Positions 29,092 to 38,032 of a DNA stretch of 64,000 nt are shown one piece after another. The stretch's first letter is position 1; every line of letters starts with the position of its first letter. Position numbers and translations under genes: made by a program. Source of the DNA: Hartmannibacter diazotrophicus (lineage in GTDB: Bacteria; Pseudomonadota; Alphaproteobacteria; Rhizobiales; Pleomorphomonadaceae); contig NZ_LT960614.1 in the NCBI RefSeq assembly GCF_900231165.1, positions 1,238,550 to 1,302,549 on the forward strand, given 5' to 3'. The notes under the pieces are model-generated. The model did no database searches, was not told the origin of the DNA, and saw nothing but the letters and a program-made list of their open reading frames with translations.

Positions 29092-30048
29092 ATGTCAGGC
29101 ATGGCTTTTCCCCTTGATCTCGACCGTATCCGCGCCGCCGGAAAGCCCGGTGTCGCGCGGGCGCTGGCAGCGATCGAGGCCAAGGGCGGCTTGCACCGCC
29201 ATGCCGAATTGCTCGATCAGGCGGTGGACGCCGCGCACGGCCACGTGCTCGGACTGACGGGCCCGCCGGGCGTCGGCAAGTCGACCCTCACCAACCTTCT
29301 GGCGCAGAGCGCGCGCGGTCGCGGCGAGAGCCTCGGCATCATCGCGGTCGATCCGTCGTCGCAGCGAACTGGCGGGGCGCTTCTCGGCGATCGGACGCGC
29401 TTCAAGACCGACCCGGCGGACAAGGACCTCTTCGTCCGCTCCATGGCCGCCCGCGACCGGCTCGGCGGCCTCTCCGACCACGCCGTGGCGGTAACGGTTC
29501 TCTTCGCCGCGATCTACGACCGGGTCATCGTCGAATCGGTCGGCATCGGGCAGTCGGAAGCCGACGTCGCCCATGTCGCCGACACGGTGGTTCTGTGCAT
29601 CCAGCCTGGGTCCGGCGATAGCCTCCAGTTCATGAAGGCCGGCGTGATGGAGCTGCCGGATATCGTCGTCGTGACCAAGGCAGACCTCGGTGCAGCGGCA
29701 AGACGCGCCGCCGCCGACGTCGCGGGCGCTCTGACCCTCGGCGAGCGCCGGACAGCATCGTGGACACCGCCGGTGATCCTCGTCTCCTCGACGAGCCGCA
29801 GCGGGCTCGACGATCTGGAGCGGGCAGTTCGCGAGCACCGGGAGTATCTGGCGCGCACGGGCGCCGGCGCGGACTTGAAGCACACACGGCAGCGACACTG
29901 GATCGAGGATACGATCCGGACAAACTTCGGCCGGCAGGGCCTCGCCCGCGTCGATATCGAGGCGGCGCTGGCCGCGTCGGGCGGTCCCTTCCAGGCGATC
30001 CGGGAGCTTGAAACCCGGCTTACTGCTTACGTGGGAACCCTCTCTTGA
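29092..30048 (+). CDS. meaB: MeaB/ArgK-type GTPase chaperone of methylmalonyl-CoA mutase
   Basis: G3E-family GTPase that protects and loads adenosylcobalamin-dependent methylmalonyl-CoA mutase. About 318 residues. The P-loop GPPGVGKST is at 57-65, with switch-type DPSSQRTGGALLGDRTR, ESVGIGQSE, and the base-recognition TKAD. The start is uncertain between ATGs at 29074, 29092 and 29101; none has a strong ribosome-binding site. The mutase itself is not adjacent, so it is likely elsewhere in the genome. It links to propionyl-CoA use alongside the AcuI-like reductase. Confidence 0.93.
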   Translation: MSGMAFPLDLDRIRAAGKPGVARALAAIEAKGGLHRHAELLDQAVDAAHGHVLGLTGPPGVGKSTLTNLLAQSARGRGESLGIIAVDPSSQRTGGALLGDRTRFKTDPADKDLFVRSMAARDRLGGLSDHAVAVTVLFAAIYDRVIVESVGIGQSEADVAHVADTVVLCIQPGSGDSLQFMKAGVMELPDIVVVTKADLGAAARRAAADVAGALTLGERRTASWTPPVILVSSTSRSGLDDLERAVREHREYLARTGAGADLKHTRQRHWIEDTIRTNFGRQGLARVDIEAALAASGGPFQAIRELETRLTAYVGTLS

Positions 30049-30738
30049 GCCCTGTGTTCCTCGTCGACTAGAACGATTTAAACAAACTAAACGAATAACT
30101 AAAGAAGAGAGTCATGCGCGAGGGGCAAAGGCGACAGGAAGGGGAGCGATCCGCCGGGCATCCGGATCCTGCGCCCTGTCGGATGGATCACGAGAGACGA
30201 ACTGTTTAAGCGTATTGGCAGCCAGCGCTTCAGGAAAGTCGGTATGATGCGACTGTCCTGGTGCTGGAGAGTGGCTCATTGCGCTCGGTATTCGCTCGCT
30301 TGCGGTTTTTTGTGGGAATCCTATGTCGGCTTATGAGTTTTTGTGGTATTGAAAAATGGCAACTGACGTTTGGCTGACGTTGGTAGGGGTAAGCAGCTTG
30401 TGTTTGATCGACGACGCGGAGGTGGCGCTGGGCCGCCATCGGGTCACGGACAAATGAACGAGTATTGAGAAGCTGCTTCTCAGTGGGCGTTTTACAATCA
30501 AATTTGGCACAGGCGGTGGAACAGCGGGGCCTTTTTCTGCGTTAGTCCACCGTACCAAGGCGTATTGGCCGTTTCCGGCTCGTTAGCCTTATGTGTTCAC
30601 CGAGTTTCAAGAGTTGAGTGCTAGCATTCTCGCAGCATTGGCAAGAAACATTGTGAATACAAACGAGCGGCAGACTTGGGTTTTGCCGCGATGTGCAAGT
30701 TAAGAATATGATAAATTTTTGGACTTGGGGGATTAGAG
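30049..30738. other. Long gene-poor, lower-GC region
   Basis: About 690 bases with lower GC than the surroundings. Short open frames on the minus strand lack family features, hydrophobic pattern or ribosome-binding sites. Two TGACGTTKG-type repeats lie near 30364-30382. It probably includes the promoter of the small protein at 30739. No RNA gene or mobile element recognised. Confidence 0.55.
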
Positions 30739-30999
30739 ATGAGTAGTTCTTGCTTGACGGGAAGCGTCAGGATCATTGCGATGGGCATCGCAATGACTGC
30801 CTTGATCGTTTTCGGGCTTTCGAGGATCGAAATGACGGAAGGCGCATCGCAGATGGCCTTCGGTAATTCTCCGATCACGAAGGCCGCAACAAAGGCGCAG
30901 GCCGTTTCGGCGGCGGCGCAGCCGGCAGAGGCGATGGAAACGTCGCGACTTCCGGTGCCTGCGGACGCTCAGGTCAGGGTCATCCTGGCTCTGAAGTGA
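30739..30999 (+). CDS. Small single-pass membrane protein A (paralogue of the one at 31363)
   Basis: 86 residues with no known domain. The N-terminus MSSSCLTGSVRIIAMG leads into one transmembrane helix (about 9-27), then a polar, Ala-rich spacer, then the C-terminus PADAQVRVILALK. A GGGGATTAGAG ribosome-binding site precedes the ATG. The protein aligns at both ends with the small protein 364 bases downstream, sharing the S-C-L near residue 5, RI(I/V)A, and RVILALK at the very end. This argues that both are real genes arising by duplication. The conserved C-terminal octapeptide suggests it binds something. Function unknown. Confidence 0.68.
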   Translation: MSSSCLTGSVRIIAMGIAMTALIVFGLSRIEMTEGASQMAFGNSPITKAATKAQAVSAAAQPAEAMETSRLPVPADAQVRVILALK

Positions 31000-31362
31000 G
31001 TTCGTTATTGAGCTGTTAACCATGGTCGGGATAGAATCGATGCGTTCATGTGATTCTCGGCCAGGGTGCTTTCATATCGCGACTGCGATATGCGGAACAT
31101 AGGGGTTGAGGGCACAATAAATAGTATTACGAAACAGTAGTTTGGTACTTGTTTTTTGGCATTTTCAGCGACCCGGGGGCTTCAGTGTTTTTGCGCTGGA
31201 GCCCCTTTTTCATTGCAGCGCAGCACATTGACGAAACCGCCGCTCGCCGGTCGATACGCGTCTGTCCCCAGAAAAAAGTTTCGATAATGTCCTGGCAAGG
31301 ATGACGAATTCCCGGCAGCCCCGTCCATGCCGTGGTCGAAACGACAACGGGGGACTTCCACA
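31000..31362. other. Spacer between the two small paralogues, with hairpins
   Basis: About 363 bases. A perfect stem CATATCGC / GCGATATG with a GACT loop sits at 31073-31092. An intrinsic terminator (listed separately) follows at 31176-31211. Otherwise nothing recognised. Confidence 0.55.
31176..31211 (+). terminator. Intrinsic terminator
   Basis: GGGGCTTCAG pairs with CTGGAGCCCC (one G-U) around a TGTTTTTGCG loop, followed by five Ts. It lies downstream of the small membrane protein A gene and would separate its transcript from the second paralogue. Confidence 0.8.
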
Positions 31363-31593
31363 ATGGGTGCGTCGTGCTTGAGCAACGGGTTGCGGATCGT
31401 CGCGACCGGAACCTTGATCACCGCCGTCATCATCGCTGCCATCGCCTGGAGCGGCCTCGGTCATCGGGCTGACGCGCTGAAACTTGCCACCGCGCAGGAA
31501 ACGGCCGGGAAGACCGATCTGTCCGCAAGCATGGCGCGGCCGGTGCCGGGCGCGGACGAAGCCGGGATCCGGGTCATCCTCGCCCTCAAGTAA
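31363..31593 (+). CDS. Small single-pass membrane protein B (paralogue of the one at 30739)
   Basis: 76 residues from the ATG at 31363, chosen because it aligns with the start of the upstream paralogue and has GGGGGAC upstream; the frame itself runs back to 31327. Layout is MGASCLSNGLRIVATG, a transmembrane helix (about 10-29), a short polar spacer, and the C-terminus PGADEAGIRVILALK. The last seven residues are identical to the paralogue, while the spacer is unrelated and ten residues shorter. It has its own leader after a terminator, so the two may be regulated separately. Function unknown. Confidence 0.68.
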   Translation: MGASCLSNGLRIVATGTLITAVIIAAIAWSGLGHRADALKLATAQETAGKTDLSASMARPVPGADEAGIRVILALK

Positions 31594-32027
31594 TCCGCCG
31601 GCGCACCTCAGCGCCCTGATCGGCGGACATCTGCGGCACTTCCGATTGCCGAAAAATTCCTAGGTTCGGGCCGTTCGCCATGCGCCATCTCGGGGCGGGC
31701 GGGTGGTCTTTCGAAAAATTCCTTTTCCGGTCGACAGGCATGTCCGGCCAGACCGCAACCCGTCGCAATTTCCTAAAGTGGCGGGACTGGCCGGAACTGC
31801 GGGGTGATTGGCGGAGACCGCCAGGCGGACATATTGCGTCCGCACCCACGAACCGCAGGCAACCCGAAGGGCACCGCGATCCGCAGCAAGTCGCGGTGCG
31901 TCAGGGAGGGAAGCCGTCTCCATTCGCCGGGCCGCACGGCCGCGGGCGGATGGCGAAAAATGCGGCGCGTGGGATCGCCTTGCGGCCGGCCGGCGCAACG
32001 CCGGGTGCGGCGCCTTGCCCCGATCCG
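31594..32027. other. Intergenic, nothing recognised
   Basis: About 430 bases between the small protein gene and the end of the convergent MFS gene. The 12-base string CGAAAAATTCCT occurs twice, near 31652 and 31710. No terminator with a T-tract or gene-like frame was found. Confidence 0.5.
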
Positions 32028-33266
32028 TCAGGCCCGCACATAGGGGCGCGGCACGGCTTCTTCGCTGATCGGCAGGTGGACGATGCCCGCTGCCAGAGCC
32101 AGCACGACTCCGAGCGCCCAGACGAGGTCATAACTTCCCGTCTGGTCATAGACGACGCCGCCTAGCCAGACGCCGAGGAAGGCCCCGATCTGGTGCGACA
32201 GGAAAACGAAGCCGAAGAGTGTCGCCATGTAGCGGGTACCGAACATCAGCCCCACGAGCGCCTGCGTCGGCGGAACCGTCGAAAGCCACAACAGGCCGGC
32301 CGCGGCCGCGAACAGCGTGACGGTCACGGGCGTTGTCGGCGCGATGGCGAAGAGGCCATAGGCGATGGCGCGTCCGAAATAGATCGTCGAGAGCACCCAG
32401 CGCTTCGGATAGCGGCCCGAGGCATATCCCGCCCCCAGGGCGCCGACGATGTTGAAGGCACCGATGAGTCCGATCGCGAGCGCCCCCCAGATCGGGTCCA
32501 GCCCCTGATCGACGATAAAAGGCGGCAAGTGGGTGGTGACGAAGGCGACATGGAAGCCGCAAACGAAGAAGCCCGCCGTCAGATAGAGATAGCTGCGATG
32601 GCGGAAGGCCTCGCGCAGCGCCTCGGCGATGGTCTGCTCGCGCGTGGCCGTCATCGCCGGATGATGGGCCAAGGGCTTGCCCTTCAGCGGGATCGCGAGC
32701 AGCGGGACGGCGAACATGCCGATGCCGATCAGCATCAGCGCGGTCTGGTAGCCATAGCCATCGAGCAGCGAGATTCCGATCGGGGCGAAAAGAAGCTGGC
32801 CGAGCGAACCGGCGGCGGTGCCGAGACCGAAGCTCATTGTGCGCATCCGCTCCGGCAGGAGGCGCGCGAAGGCGGCGAGCACGAGGAAAAAGGCCGATCC
32901 GGCAATGCCGAGGCCGATCAGGACACCGGCGGTCAGCTGCAGGGCGACGGGATCGGTCGTCTGCGCCATCAGAACGAGGCCGAGGCCGTAAAGGGCGGTG
33001 CCGACGGTCAGCACCCGCCACGTGCCATAGCGGTCGGCGATCATGCCGACGAACGGTTGGCCGATGCCCCAGGCAAGATTCTGGATTGCGATGGCGAGCG
33101 CGAAGACCTCGCGGCTCCAGCCGTTTGCCGTTGTCATGGGCGTCAGGAAGAAGCCCATCGTCGCGCGCGGGCCGAAGGTCAGGACAGCAATCAGACAGCC
33201 GCAGATCAGGATGAGGGGAACGTTGGCCGCCGCTCTGGCTGCGGATGGCTCGGTGCTGGCAGACAT
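32028..33266 (-). CDS. MFS transporter
   Basis: 412-residue, 12-helix major facilitator. GFFLTPMTTANGWSREVFALAIAIQNLAWGIGQPF in helices 1-2, the motif-A-like loop GMIADRYGTWRV, and PPFIVDQGLDPIWGALAIGLIG in helix 7 resemble the monocarboxylate/oxalate-formate branch. An uptake role for small organic acids is possible but not shown. No regulator or pathway gene is adjacent; the SleB-like gene upstream is on the same strand 160 bases away. Confident as MFS, not as to substrate. Confidence 0.9.
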   Translation of the reverse strand: MSASTEPSAARAAANVPLILICGCLIAVLTFGPRATMGFFLTPMTTANGWSREVFALAIAIQNLAWGIGQPFVGMIADRYGTWRVLTVGTALYGLGLVLMAQTTDPVALQLTAGVLIGLGIAGSAFFLVLAAFARLLPERMRTMSFGLGTAAGSLGQLLFAPIGISLLDGYGYQTALMLIGIGMFAVPLLAIPLKGKPLAHHPAMTATREQTIAEALREAFRHRSYLYLTAGFFVCGFHVAFVTTHLPPFIVDQGLDPIWGALAIGLIGAFNIVGALGAGYASGRYPKRWVLSTIYFGRAIAYGLFAIAPTTPVTVTLFAAAAGLLWLSTVPPTQALVGLMFGTRYMATLFGFVFLSHQIGAFLGVWLGGVVYDQTGSYDLVWALGVVLALAAGIVHLPISEEAVPRPYVRA

Positions 33267-33426
33267 CGAAGGAACTCGCGCGTCAAAAGTGGAGCGGCGA
33301 GCATATTTTGAAAATGACGCTTTCAGAAATGAAACTTCGGCATCTCATTCATCGCCGAAACGAATGCATGCGACCGCATTATTGGGGTGCAAGCGACCGG
33401 AAAGCCGGCCCGTTCAGCGTAGTGCG

Positions 33427-34689
33427 TCAGCTCCAGCCACCGTTGATCGTCTGATAGAAGATATGCTTGCCGATCTTCGCCTGGCGATGGAAGACGCCGG
33501 CCCAGTTGGGGCGGACATAGGTCGCGTGATAGTGGGTGGCGGTGCCGACATCGTCGAGCCAGACCCGGCCGAGCGAGATGTTCTCCGCGATGGCCTGGGC
33601 CTTGCGCCAGGCGTGGCGGCTATAGATCACATCCTTGATCCGGTCGCAGGCGAACGAAAACTGGCAGCGGTTGTAGAGATTGCGGTTTTGGTAGACGACG
33701 CCGCAGATCGTTGCCGGATAGGCCGGGTTCTTCAGGCGATTGAGCACGACCTGGGCGACGGCCTCCTGGCCGCGCGTCGGCTCGCTGCGGGCTTCAAAAT
33801 AAATGGCCTCGGCGAGACATTTCTGCTCCGAGGCCTGGAAGATCGAGGAAGGCAGGGGTGTCTTTGCCCACCAGTGCTCGCCGGGCAGAACCGCCAGCTC
33901 GGGAACATCCGGCTTTTCCTTCGGCGTGGAAAAGAGCGCGGCGAAGGCATCCTGCGCCACGACCGAACTGTCCGGCGCATAGGCCGTCGCGATGGCCTGA
34001 GCGGCACTGCCGGCGCCCCACGGGCTGACCTTCTGGCTCGGATAATTGGCGGCGATGAGCTGGGTGGCGTCCGGCCGGTGCTGCGGCAGGGGCAGCGGAT
34101 CGAGCTTGGCGACATTCGTCAGCGCGAGCTTCGGGCTGATGAAGCGGGCGACCGCGATGGCCGAGAGCGGCATTGGCGTGTCGGCGAAAGCGACCTGCAG
34201 GGAATCGGGATGGGTCGGCAGCGCGAGCCGGCTGTGCTCCTCGAACAGCGATCCGGCGGAAAAGCCCTTCGGCGCCGCCGGCGTCGTGATGCTCATCGGC
34301 AGGTCGCCCTTGAGGGTGCGGTCGATGCGGTCCTCGTCCGGGATTTCCGCCGCCTTCGAGATCGAGCCGGTGATGATCGGGTCGACGTCGCCGATGATGA
34401 TGTCCGCGCCGTTGACGCCCCGCGTCACGATGGCAACGCTGCCCTTCGCCTCGTCGAGCTGTCCGGAGGCAACGTGGATCGAGCTGCCGGCCGTCGCGTC
34501 GATCGACATGGTCCAACGCGCGGTCGGGTCCATGTCGCGGGTCAGCATGCTGGCGACATCCTGCAGCGCCACGGTGGTGGGCGTCAGTGCAGCGATGGCG
34601 AGTGTCGCGCCGCCGATCAGGAGGGCGCGTCCGGACATCGCGCCCGATTTGCCGGGCCGTCCGCGATGGAAGAGGGCTGTCTGACGCAT
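33427..34689 (-). CDS. SleB-type cell wall hydrolase
   Basis: 420-residue protein with an N-terminal membrane anchor or uncleaved signal (about 24-41). A long linker of no recognised domain follows, and a C-terminal Hydrolase_2/SleB domain spans about 285-420. That domain opens CLAEAIYFEARSEP, with the catalytic Glu expected in this segment, and contains VVLNRLKNPAYPATICGVVY and CQFSFACD. Homologues in Gram-negatives act on peptidoglycan in the periplasm; here there is no spore context. The ATG at 34689 is preferred over the TTG two codons upstream. Confidence 0.9.
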   Translation of the reverse strand: MRQTALFHRGRPGKSGAMSGRALLIGGATLAIAALTPTTVALQDVASMLTRDMDPTARWTMSIDATAGSSIHVASGQLDEAKGSVAIVTRGVNGADIIIGDVDPIITGSISKAAEIPDEDRIDRTLKGDLPMSITTPAAPKGFSAGSLFEEHSRLALPTHPDSLQVAFADTPMPLSAIAVARFISPKLALTNVAKLDPLPLPQHRPDATQLIAANYPSQKVSPWGAGSAAQAIATAYAPDSSVVAQDAFAALFSTPKEKPDVPELAVLPGEHWWAKTPLPSSIFQASEQKCLAEAIYFEARSEPTRGQEAVAQVVLNRLKNPAYPATICGVVYQNRNLYNRCQFSFACDRIKDVIYSRHAWRKAQAIAENISLGRVWLDDVGTATHYHATYVRPNWAGVFHRQAKIGKHIFYQTINGGWS

Positions 34690-35123
34690 GACCAACTTTC
34701 AACTCCACTTGAACCTGAAAGCGCCTGAAACGAAACGCGACGCCGTCCTCATTCCGAACCGGTGAGCCCACCGGCTGCGGAAGGTTGAACTCGTTGAAAT
34801 TTTTGGGATGTCCGTATGCCCGGGAAAATGTCCGGCGACCCATCTCCGTCTCGCGAAAACTATGGACCGATTAACCTTGAGAAGGCGTTAATCACGAGGA
34901 ATCGAGGTGCATCTGGAGGGGCGTGAAGTCATATGGTTTCACAGGAACGCCTTTCGCGCCGCGCTACATCCTTGAATCTGGGAGAGAACGGTCTCGTTCA
35001 TGCGCTTTCGCCTGGATGCATTTTGCTCTAGCCAAATGGCCATTGGCCGCTCCCCCGTCCGCCGTGCTACATGCGGGGAAAAGGCGCACCTGCCACAGAT
35101 CGCCAGAACGAAGGAGTTTCCCC
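34690..35123. other. Divergent intergenic region between SleB-like and AcuI-like genes
   Basis: About 434 bases. It contains GTCATATGGTTTCA near 34928, which closely resembles part of the hairpin at 53789 (GTCATATGGCTTCA). The remainder should hold two divergent promoters; no gene or RNA recognised. Confidence 0.5.
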
Positions 35124-36113
35124 ATGGATCGCTTCAAAGCCATTCTCGTCGAACGCGACGAGGCCAAGAAACAGTCCGTGCGGGTCGCAGAGATCGGCCC
35201 CGAGGACCTGATGGACGGCAACGTGACCGTCCACGTCGACTATTCGACGGTCAACTACAAGGACGGGCTCGCGATCACCGGCAAGCTTCCGGTCGTGCGC
35301 CGCTGGCCGATGATCCCCGGCATCGACTTTGCCGGCCGGGTGGTCTCCTCCGACGATCCTGTCTTCAAGCCCGGTGACGAGGTGGTGCTGAATGGCTGGG
35401 GCGTCGGCGAGGCGCACCTTGGCGCCTATGCGCAATATGCCCGTGTCAACGGCGACTGGCTGATCCACAAGCCCGAGGGTCTTTCACCGGCGGAATGCAT
35501 GATGATCGGCACGGCCGGCTATACGGCGATGCTCTGCGTGCTGGCGCTGGAAAAGCACGGTCTCGATCCGCGCATGGGGCCGGTCGTCGTCTCGGGCGCC
35601 AGCGGCGGCGTCGGCACGGTGGCGATTTCGCTGCTCGCCAAGCTTGGCTGGCATGTGATCGCGGTGACCGGGCGTACCAGCGAAGCCGATTTCCTGAAAT
35701 CCCTCGGCGCGGCCGAGATCATCGACCGGGCGGAACTCTCCGAGACGCCGAAGCTGCTCGCCAAGGAGCGCTGGATTGCCGGCGTCGACACGGTCGGCTC
35801 GACGATCCTTGCCAACATCCTGTCGATGACGACGGGCGAGGGCGCCGTCGCCGCGTGCGGCAACGCGCAGGGCATGGACCTGCCGACGAGCGTCGCGCCC
35901 TTCATCCTGCGCGGCGTCTCGCTGCTCGGCGTCAACTCCGTCACGGTGCCGCGCGAAAAGCGTATTCAGGCCTGGGAGCGTCTTGCGACGGACCTCGACA
36001 AGGACAAGCTGAAGGCGCTGACCACCGAGATCGGCTTCGACGACCTGATCGAGACCGCAAAGGCCATCACCGAGGGCAAGGTCCGCGGCCGGGTGGTCGC
36101 CAAGATCGGCTGA
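35124..36113 (+). CDS. acuI: Acrylyl-CoA reductase-like zinc-free MDR oxidoreductase
   Basis: 329-residue medium-chain reductase of the YhdH/AcuI group, which reduces acryloyl-CoA with NADPH to propionyl-CoA. VNYKDGLAITGK and PMIPGIDFAGRVV in the N-terminal catalytic domain, and the NADP Rossmann motif VVSGASGGVGTVA are typical; structural-zinc Cys ligands are absent. The ATG at 35124 follows AAGGAG; a frame extending upstream to 34923 is not family-like. It may serve acrylate detoxification or propionyl-CoA metabolism together with MeaB. Other YhdH-family substrates cannot be excluded. Confidence 0.9.
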   Translation: MDRFKAILVERDEAKKQSVRVAEIGPEDLMDGNVTVHVDYSTVNYKDGLAITGKLPVVRRWPMIPGIDFAGRVVSSDDPVFKPGDEVVLNGWGVGEAHLGAYAQYARVNGDWLIHKPEGLSPAECMMIGTAGYTAMLCVLALEKHGLDPRMGPVVVSGASGGVGTVAISLLAKLGWHVIAVTGRTSEADFLKSLGAAEIIDRAELSETPKLLAKERWIAGVDTVGSTILANILSMTTGEGAVAACGNAQGMDLPTSVAPFILRGVSLLGVNSVTVPREKRIQAWERLATDLDKDKLKALTTEIGFDDLIETAKAITEGKVRGRVVAKIG

Positions 36114-36144
36114 GGCATCATCCGGCGGCAGGGGAGACACGAGG

Positions 36145-36753
36145 ATGGCGGGTCCGAACTGGAACGAGCGTTATGCCGGGGCCGATTTTCTTTTCGGCGA
36201 AAAGCCAAACGTCTTTCTCGCCGCCAGCGTCCATCACCTGAAACCCGGCGGGCAGGTGCTCGCCGTGGCCGATGGCGACGGGCGCAACGGCGTCTGGCTG
36301 GCCGAACAGGGCTTCGATGTCCTGTCGGCCGACAGCTCCAGCGTCGCGCAGGAAAAGGCGAGGGCCTTTGCAGCCCGACGTAATTTCTCTCTGCGCTTCG
36401 AACTCGCCGATCTTCAGGCCTGGCCCTTTCCGGAGAATGCCTTCGACGCGGTTGTCGGCATCTTCATCCAGTTCGCCGGCCCCGATTGGCGGGAACAGCT
36501 GTTCGCCAACATGAAGCGGTCGCTGAAGCCCGGCGGCGTCCTGCTCCTGACAGGCTACCGGCCCGAACAGATCGACTACGGCACCGGCGGACCGCGCGAC
36601 GTCGGGCATCTCTATACGGAAGAGTTCCTGCGCAAGGTCTTCGGCGACTTCGCGATCCTGCAACTCGACAGCCACGACATGGAACTGCACGAGGGCAGCG
36701 GCCATGACGGCATGTCGGCGCTTATCGACCTCGTCGCCCGCAAGCCGGCGTGA
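36145..36753 (+). CDS. Class I SAM-dependent methyltransferase
   Basis: 202 residues. It starts NWNERYAGADFLFGEKPNVFL, close to TehB/SAM-methyltransferase-25 families. Motif I is AVADGDGRNGVWLA, where the usual G-x-G-x-G is D-G-D-G-R-N-G as in this branch. FDAVVGIFIQF and KPGGVLLLTGYRP are motifs II/III. It begins 31 bases after the acuI stop, so it is likely cotranscribed. The small-molecule substrate is unknown. Confidence 0.88.
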   Translation: MAGPNWNERYAGADFLFGEKPNVFLAASVHHLKPGGQVLAVADGDGRNGVWLAEQGFDVLSADSSSVAQEKARAFAARRNFSLRFELADLQAWPFPENAFDAVVGIFIQFAGPDWREQLFANMKRSLKPGGVLLLTGYRPEQIDYGTGGPRDVGHLYTEEFLRKVFGDFAILQLDSHDMELHEGSGHDGMSALIDLVARKPA

Positions 36754-36795
36754 TGGCAGGCGCCAGCGAGGACAACTGATCCTTCCGCCGGGAAT

Positions 36796-37308
36796 TCAGC
36801 CAGCCTTCAGCACCAGTTCGAAGGGCGTGCCCTCGAAGGCATCCTCGCCGCGTCCGATCGCCTCGATGGCGCGCACCATGCGTCCACCTCGCCCGAGGAT
36901 GTCATCGGCGATCGTCACGAGCCTGAGATTGGGAGTTGCCGACGGCGCAAGCTTGCGCAGCGTCTGCGCCAGTTCTTCCTCGTCGCGATTGGGCTCCAGC
37001 GTGGCGGCGGCGATATAGGCGGCGGCCGTCGAGCGGCTGATGCCGGCAAAGCAGTGCACCACCAGCGGACCGGTCCGGTTCCAGTCGGCGATGTATTCCA
37101 GATAGGTCTCGACGTGGTGGACGCCCGGCGGCGTCATGCCCGGCGTCGGCGCGATGATGTCGTTCATCGCCAGGAAGAGATGACCGGCAGAATCGAAGCC
37201 GGCCGGCAGGCGCATCGGCGTCCCCGCGTTGAGCAGCGAGACGATGTGCCGGGCGCCCGTGCGCTCCACCGTTTCATCGAGCCGGGCGAGGGAGCAGACG
37301 TGGATCAT
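36796..37308 (-). CDS. Protein-tyrosine phosphatase-like protein
   Basis: 170-residue cysteine-dependent phosphatase. The P-loop CxxxxxR is HCFAGISRS with Cys86 and Arg92. An Asp near residue 50 (AMNDI) is a candidate general acid. The family resembles small dual-specificity/tyrosine phosphatases common in Hyphomicrobiales; the substrate could be a phosphoprotein or a small molecule. Its ATG overlaps the stop of the HD gene by four bases, indicating translational coupling, so the two probably act together. Confidence 0.85.
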   Translation of the reverse strand: MIHVCSLARLDETVERTGARHIVSLLNAGTPMRLPAGFDSAGHLFLAMNDIIAPTPGMTPPGVHHVETYLEYIADWNRTGPLVVHCFAGISRSTAAAYIAAATLEPNRDEEELAQTLRKLAPSATPNLRLVTIADDILGRGGRMVRAIEAIGRGEDAFEGTPFELVLKAG

Positions 37309-37973
37309 GGCGATTTCCGTTTTTCTGTTTTTGTGTGCGACGCCTTGGCCGCCTGCCGAAGGTCTTCGATAGCGTGGAAGCGGGCGAGGAAGGCCGCTTC
37401 CGCGGCCCGCACCGGGACGGGATCGAGGCCAAGGCGCGGTCCGTCGCCGCGATCGGTTCCGAACTCCCGCGGCTCGCCGAAGATCTTCTTTGCCTCGTCC
37501 CGCATGAAGCCGGCCAGTTCCACCGCCTCGAAGTAGGCGGCGATGCCGTCGGCCTTCTTGGTGAGGCGCTTCAGCGCGGCGGAGGTGACCGCCGGCAGGC
37601 CGAAGCGGAGGTGGATCGCGGCCGTAAGCCGGGCTTCGACGGCCTTGTAGTTGCCGCCGATCACCGCCTTGAAGGGGGAGATCATGTCGCCGATCACATA
37701 TTCCGGCCCGTCATGCAGCAGCACGATCAGGCAGTCGTCGGGGCTGAGCCCCGGCTCCAGCTTACGGGCGATGTCTTCCACCAGCAGGCTGTGCTCGGCA
37801 ACGGAGAAGGCGTGATCGCCGAGCGTCTGGCCGTTCCAGCGGGCAACGCGCGCGAGGCCGTGCGCGATATCCTCGATCTCGACGTCGAGCGGTGAGGGAT
37901 CGATGAGGTCGAGCCGGCGGCCGGAAAGCATGCGCTGCCAGGCGCGCGGCGGGGTCTGGATACGGTCGGCCAA
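37305..37973 (-). CDS. HD-domain phosphohydrolase, YfbR-like
   Basis: About 222 residues. Metal-binding HD motifs: H in HAFSVAEHSLLVEDIA, the HD pair in LIVLLHDGPEYVIGD, and a later Asp in the helix near KKADGIAAYFEA. YfbR-type enzymes are 5'-nucleotidases; activity here is inferred. Start is uncertain: no ATG precedes the conserved PPRAWQRMLSGRR. A TTG at 37973 is chosen. The frame continues to a TTG at 38036 overlapping the ygfZ stop, but that stretch contains a perfect ATGCTGC / GCAGCAT hairpin and looks non-coding. Coupled to the phosphatase gene. Confidence 0.82.
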   Translation of the reverse strand: MADRIQTPPRAWQRMLSGRRLDLIDPSPLDVEIEDIAHGLARVARWNGQTLGDHAFSVAEHSLLVEDIARKLEPGLSPDDCLIVLLHDGPEYVIGDMISPFKAVIGGNYKAVEARLTAAIHLRFGLPAVTSAALKRLTKKADGIAAYFEAVELAGFMRDEAKKIFGEPREFGTDRGDGPRLGLDPVPVRAAEAAFLARFHAIEDLRQAAKASHTKTEKRKSP

Positions 37974-38032
37974 GCGGGGCTCATGGAATCGAATGCTGCG
38001 AAGGTGGCAGCATAGCCATAGCGTCCGGGCGA

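Noticed and set aside
30230-30558. Two short minus-strand frames in the gene-poor region
   Set aside because: No start signals, no family features, and they overlap each other in different frames.
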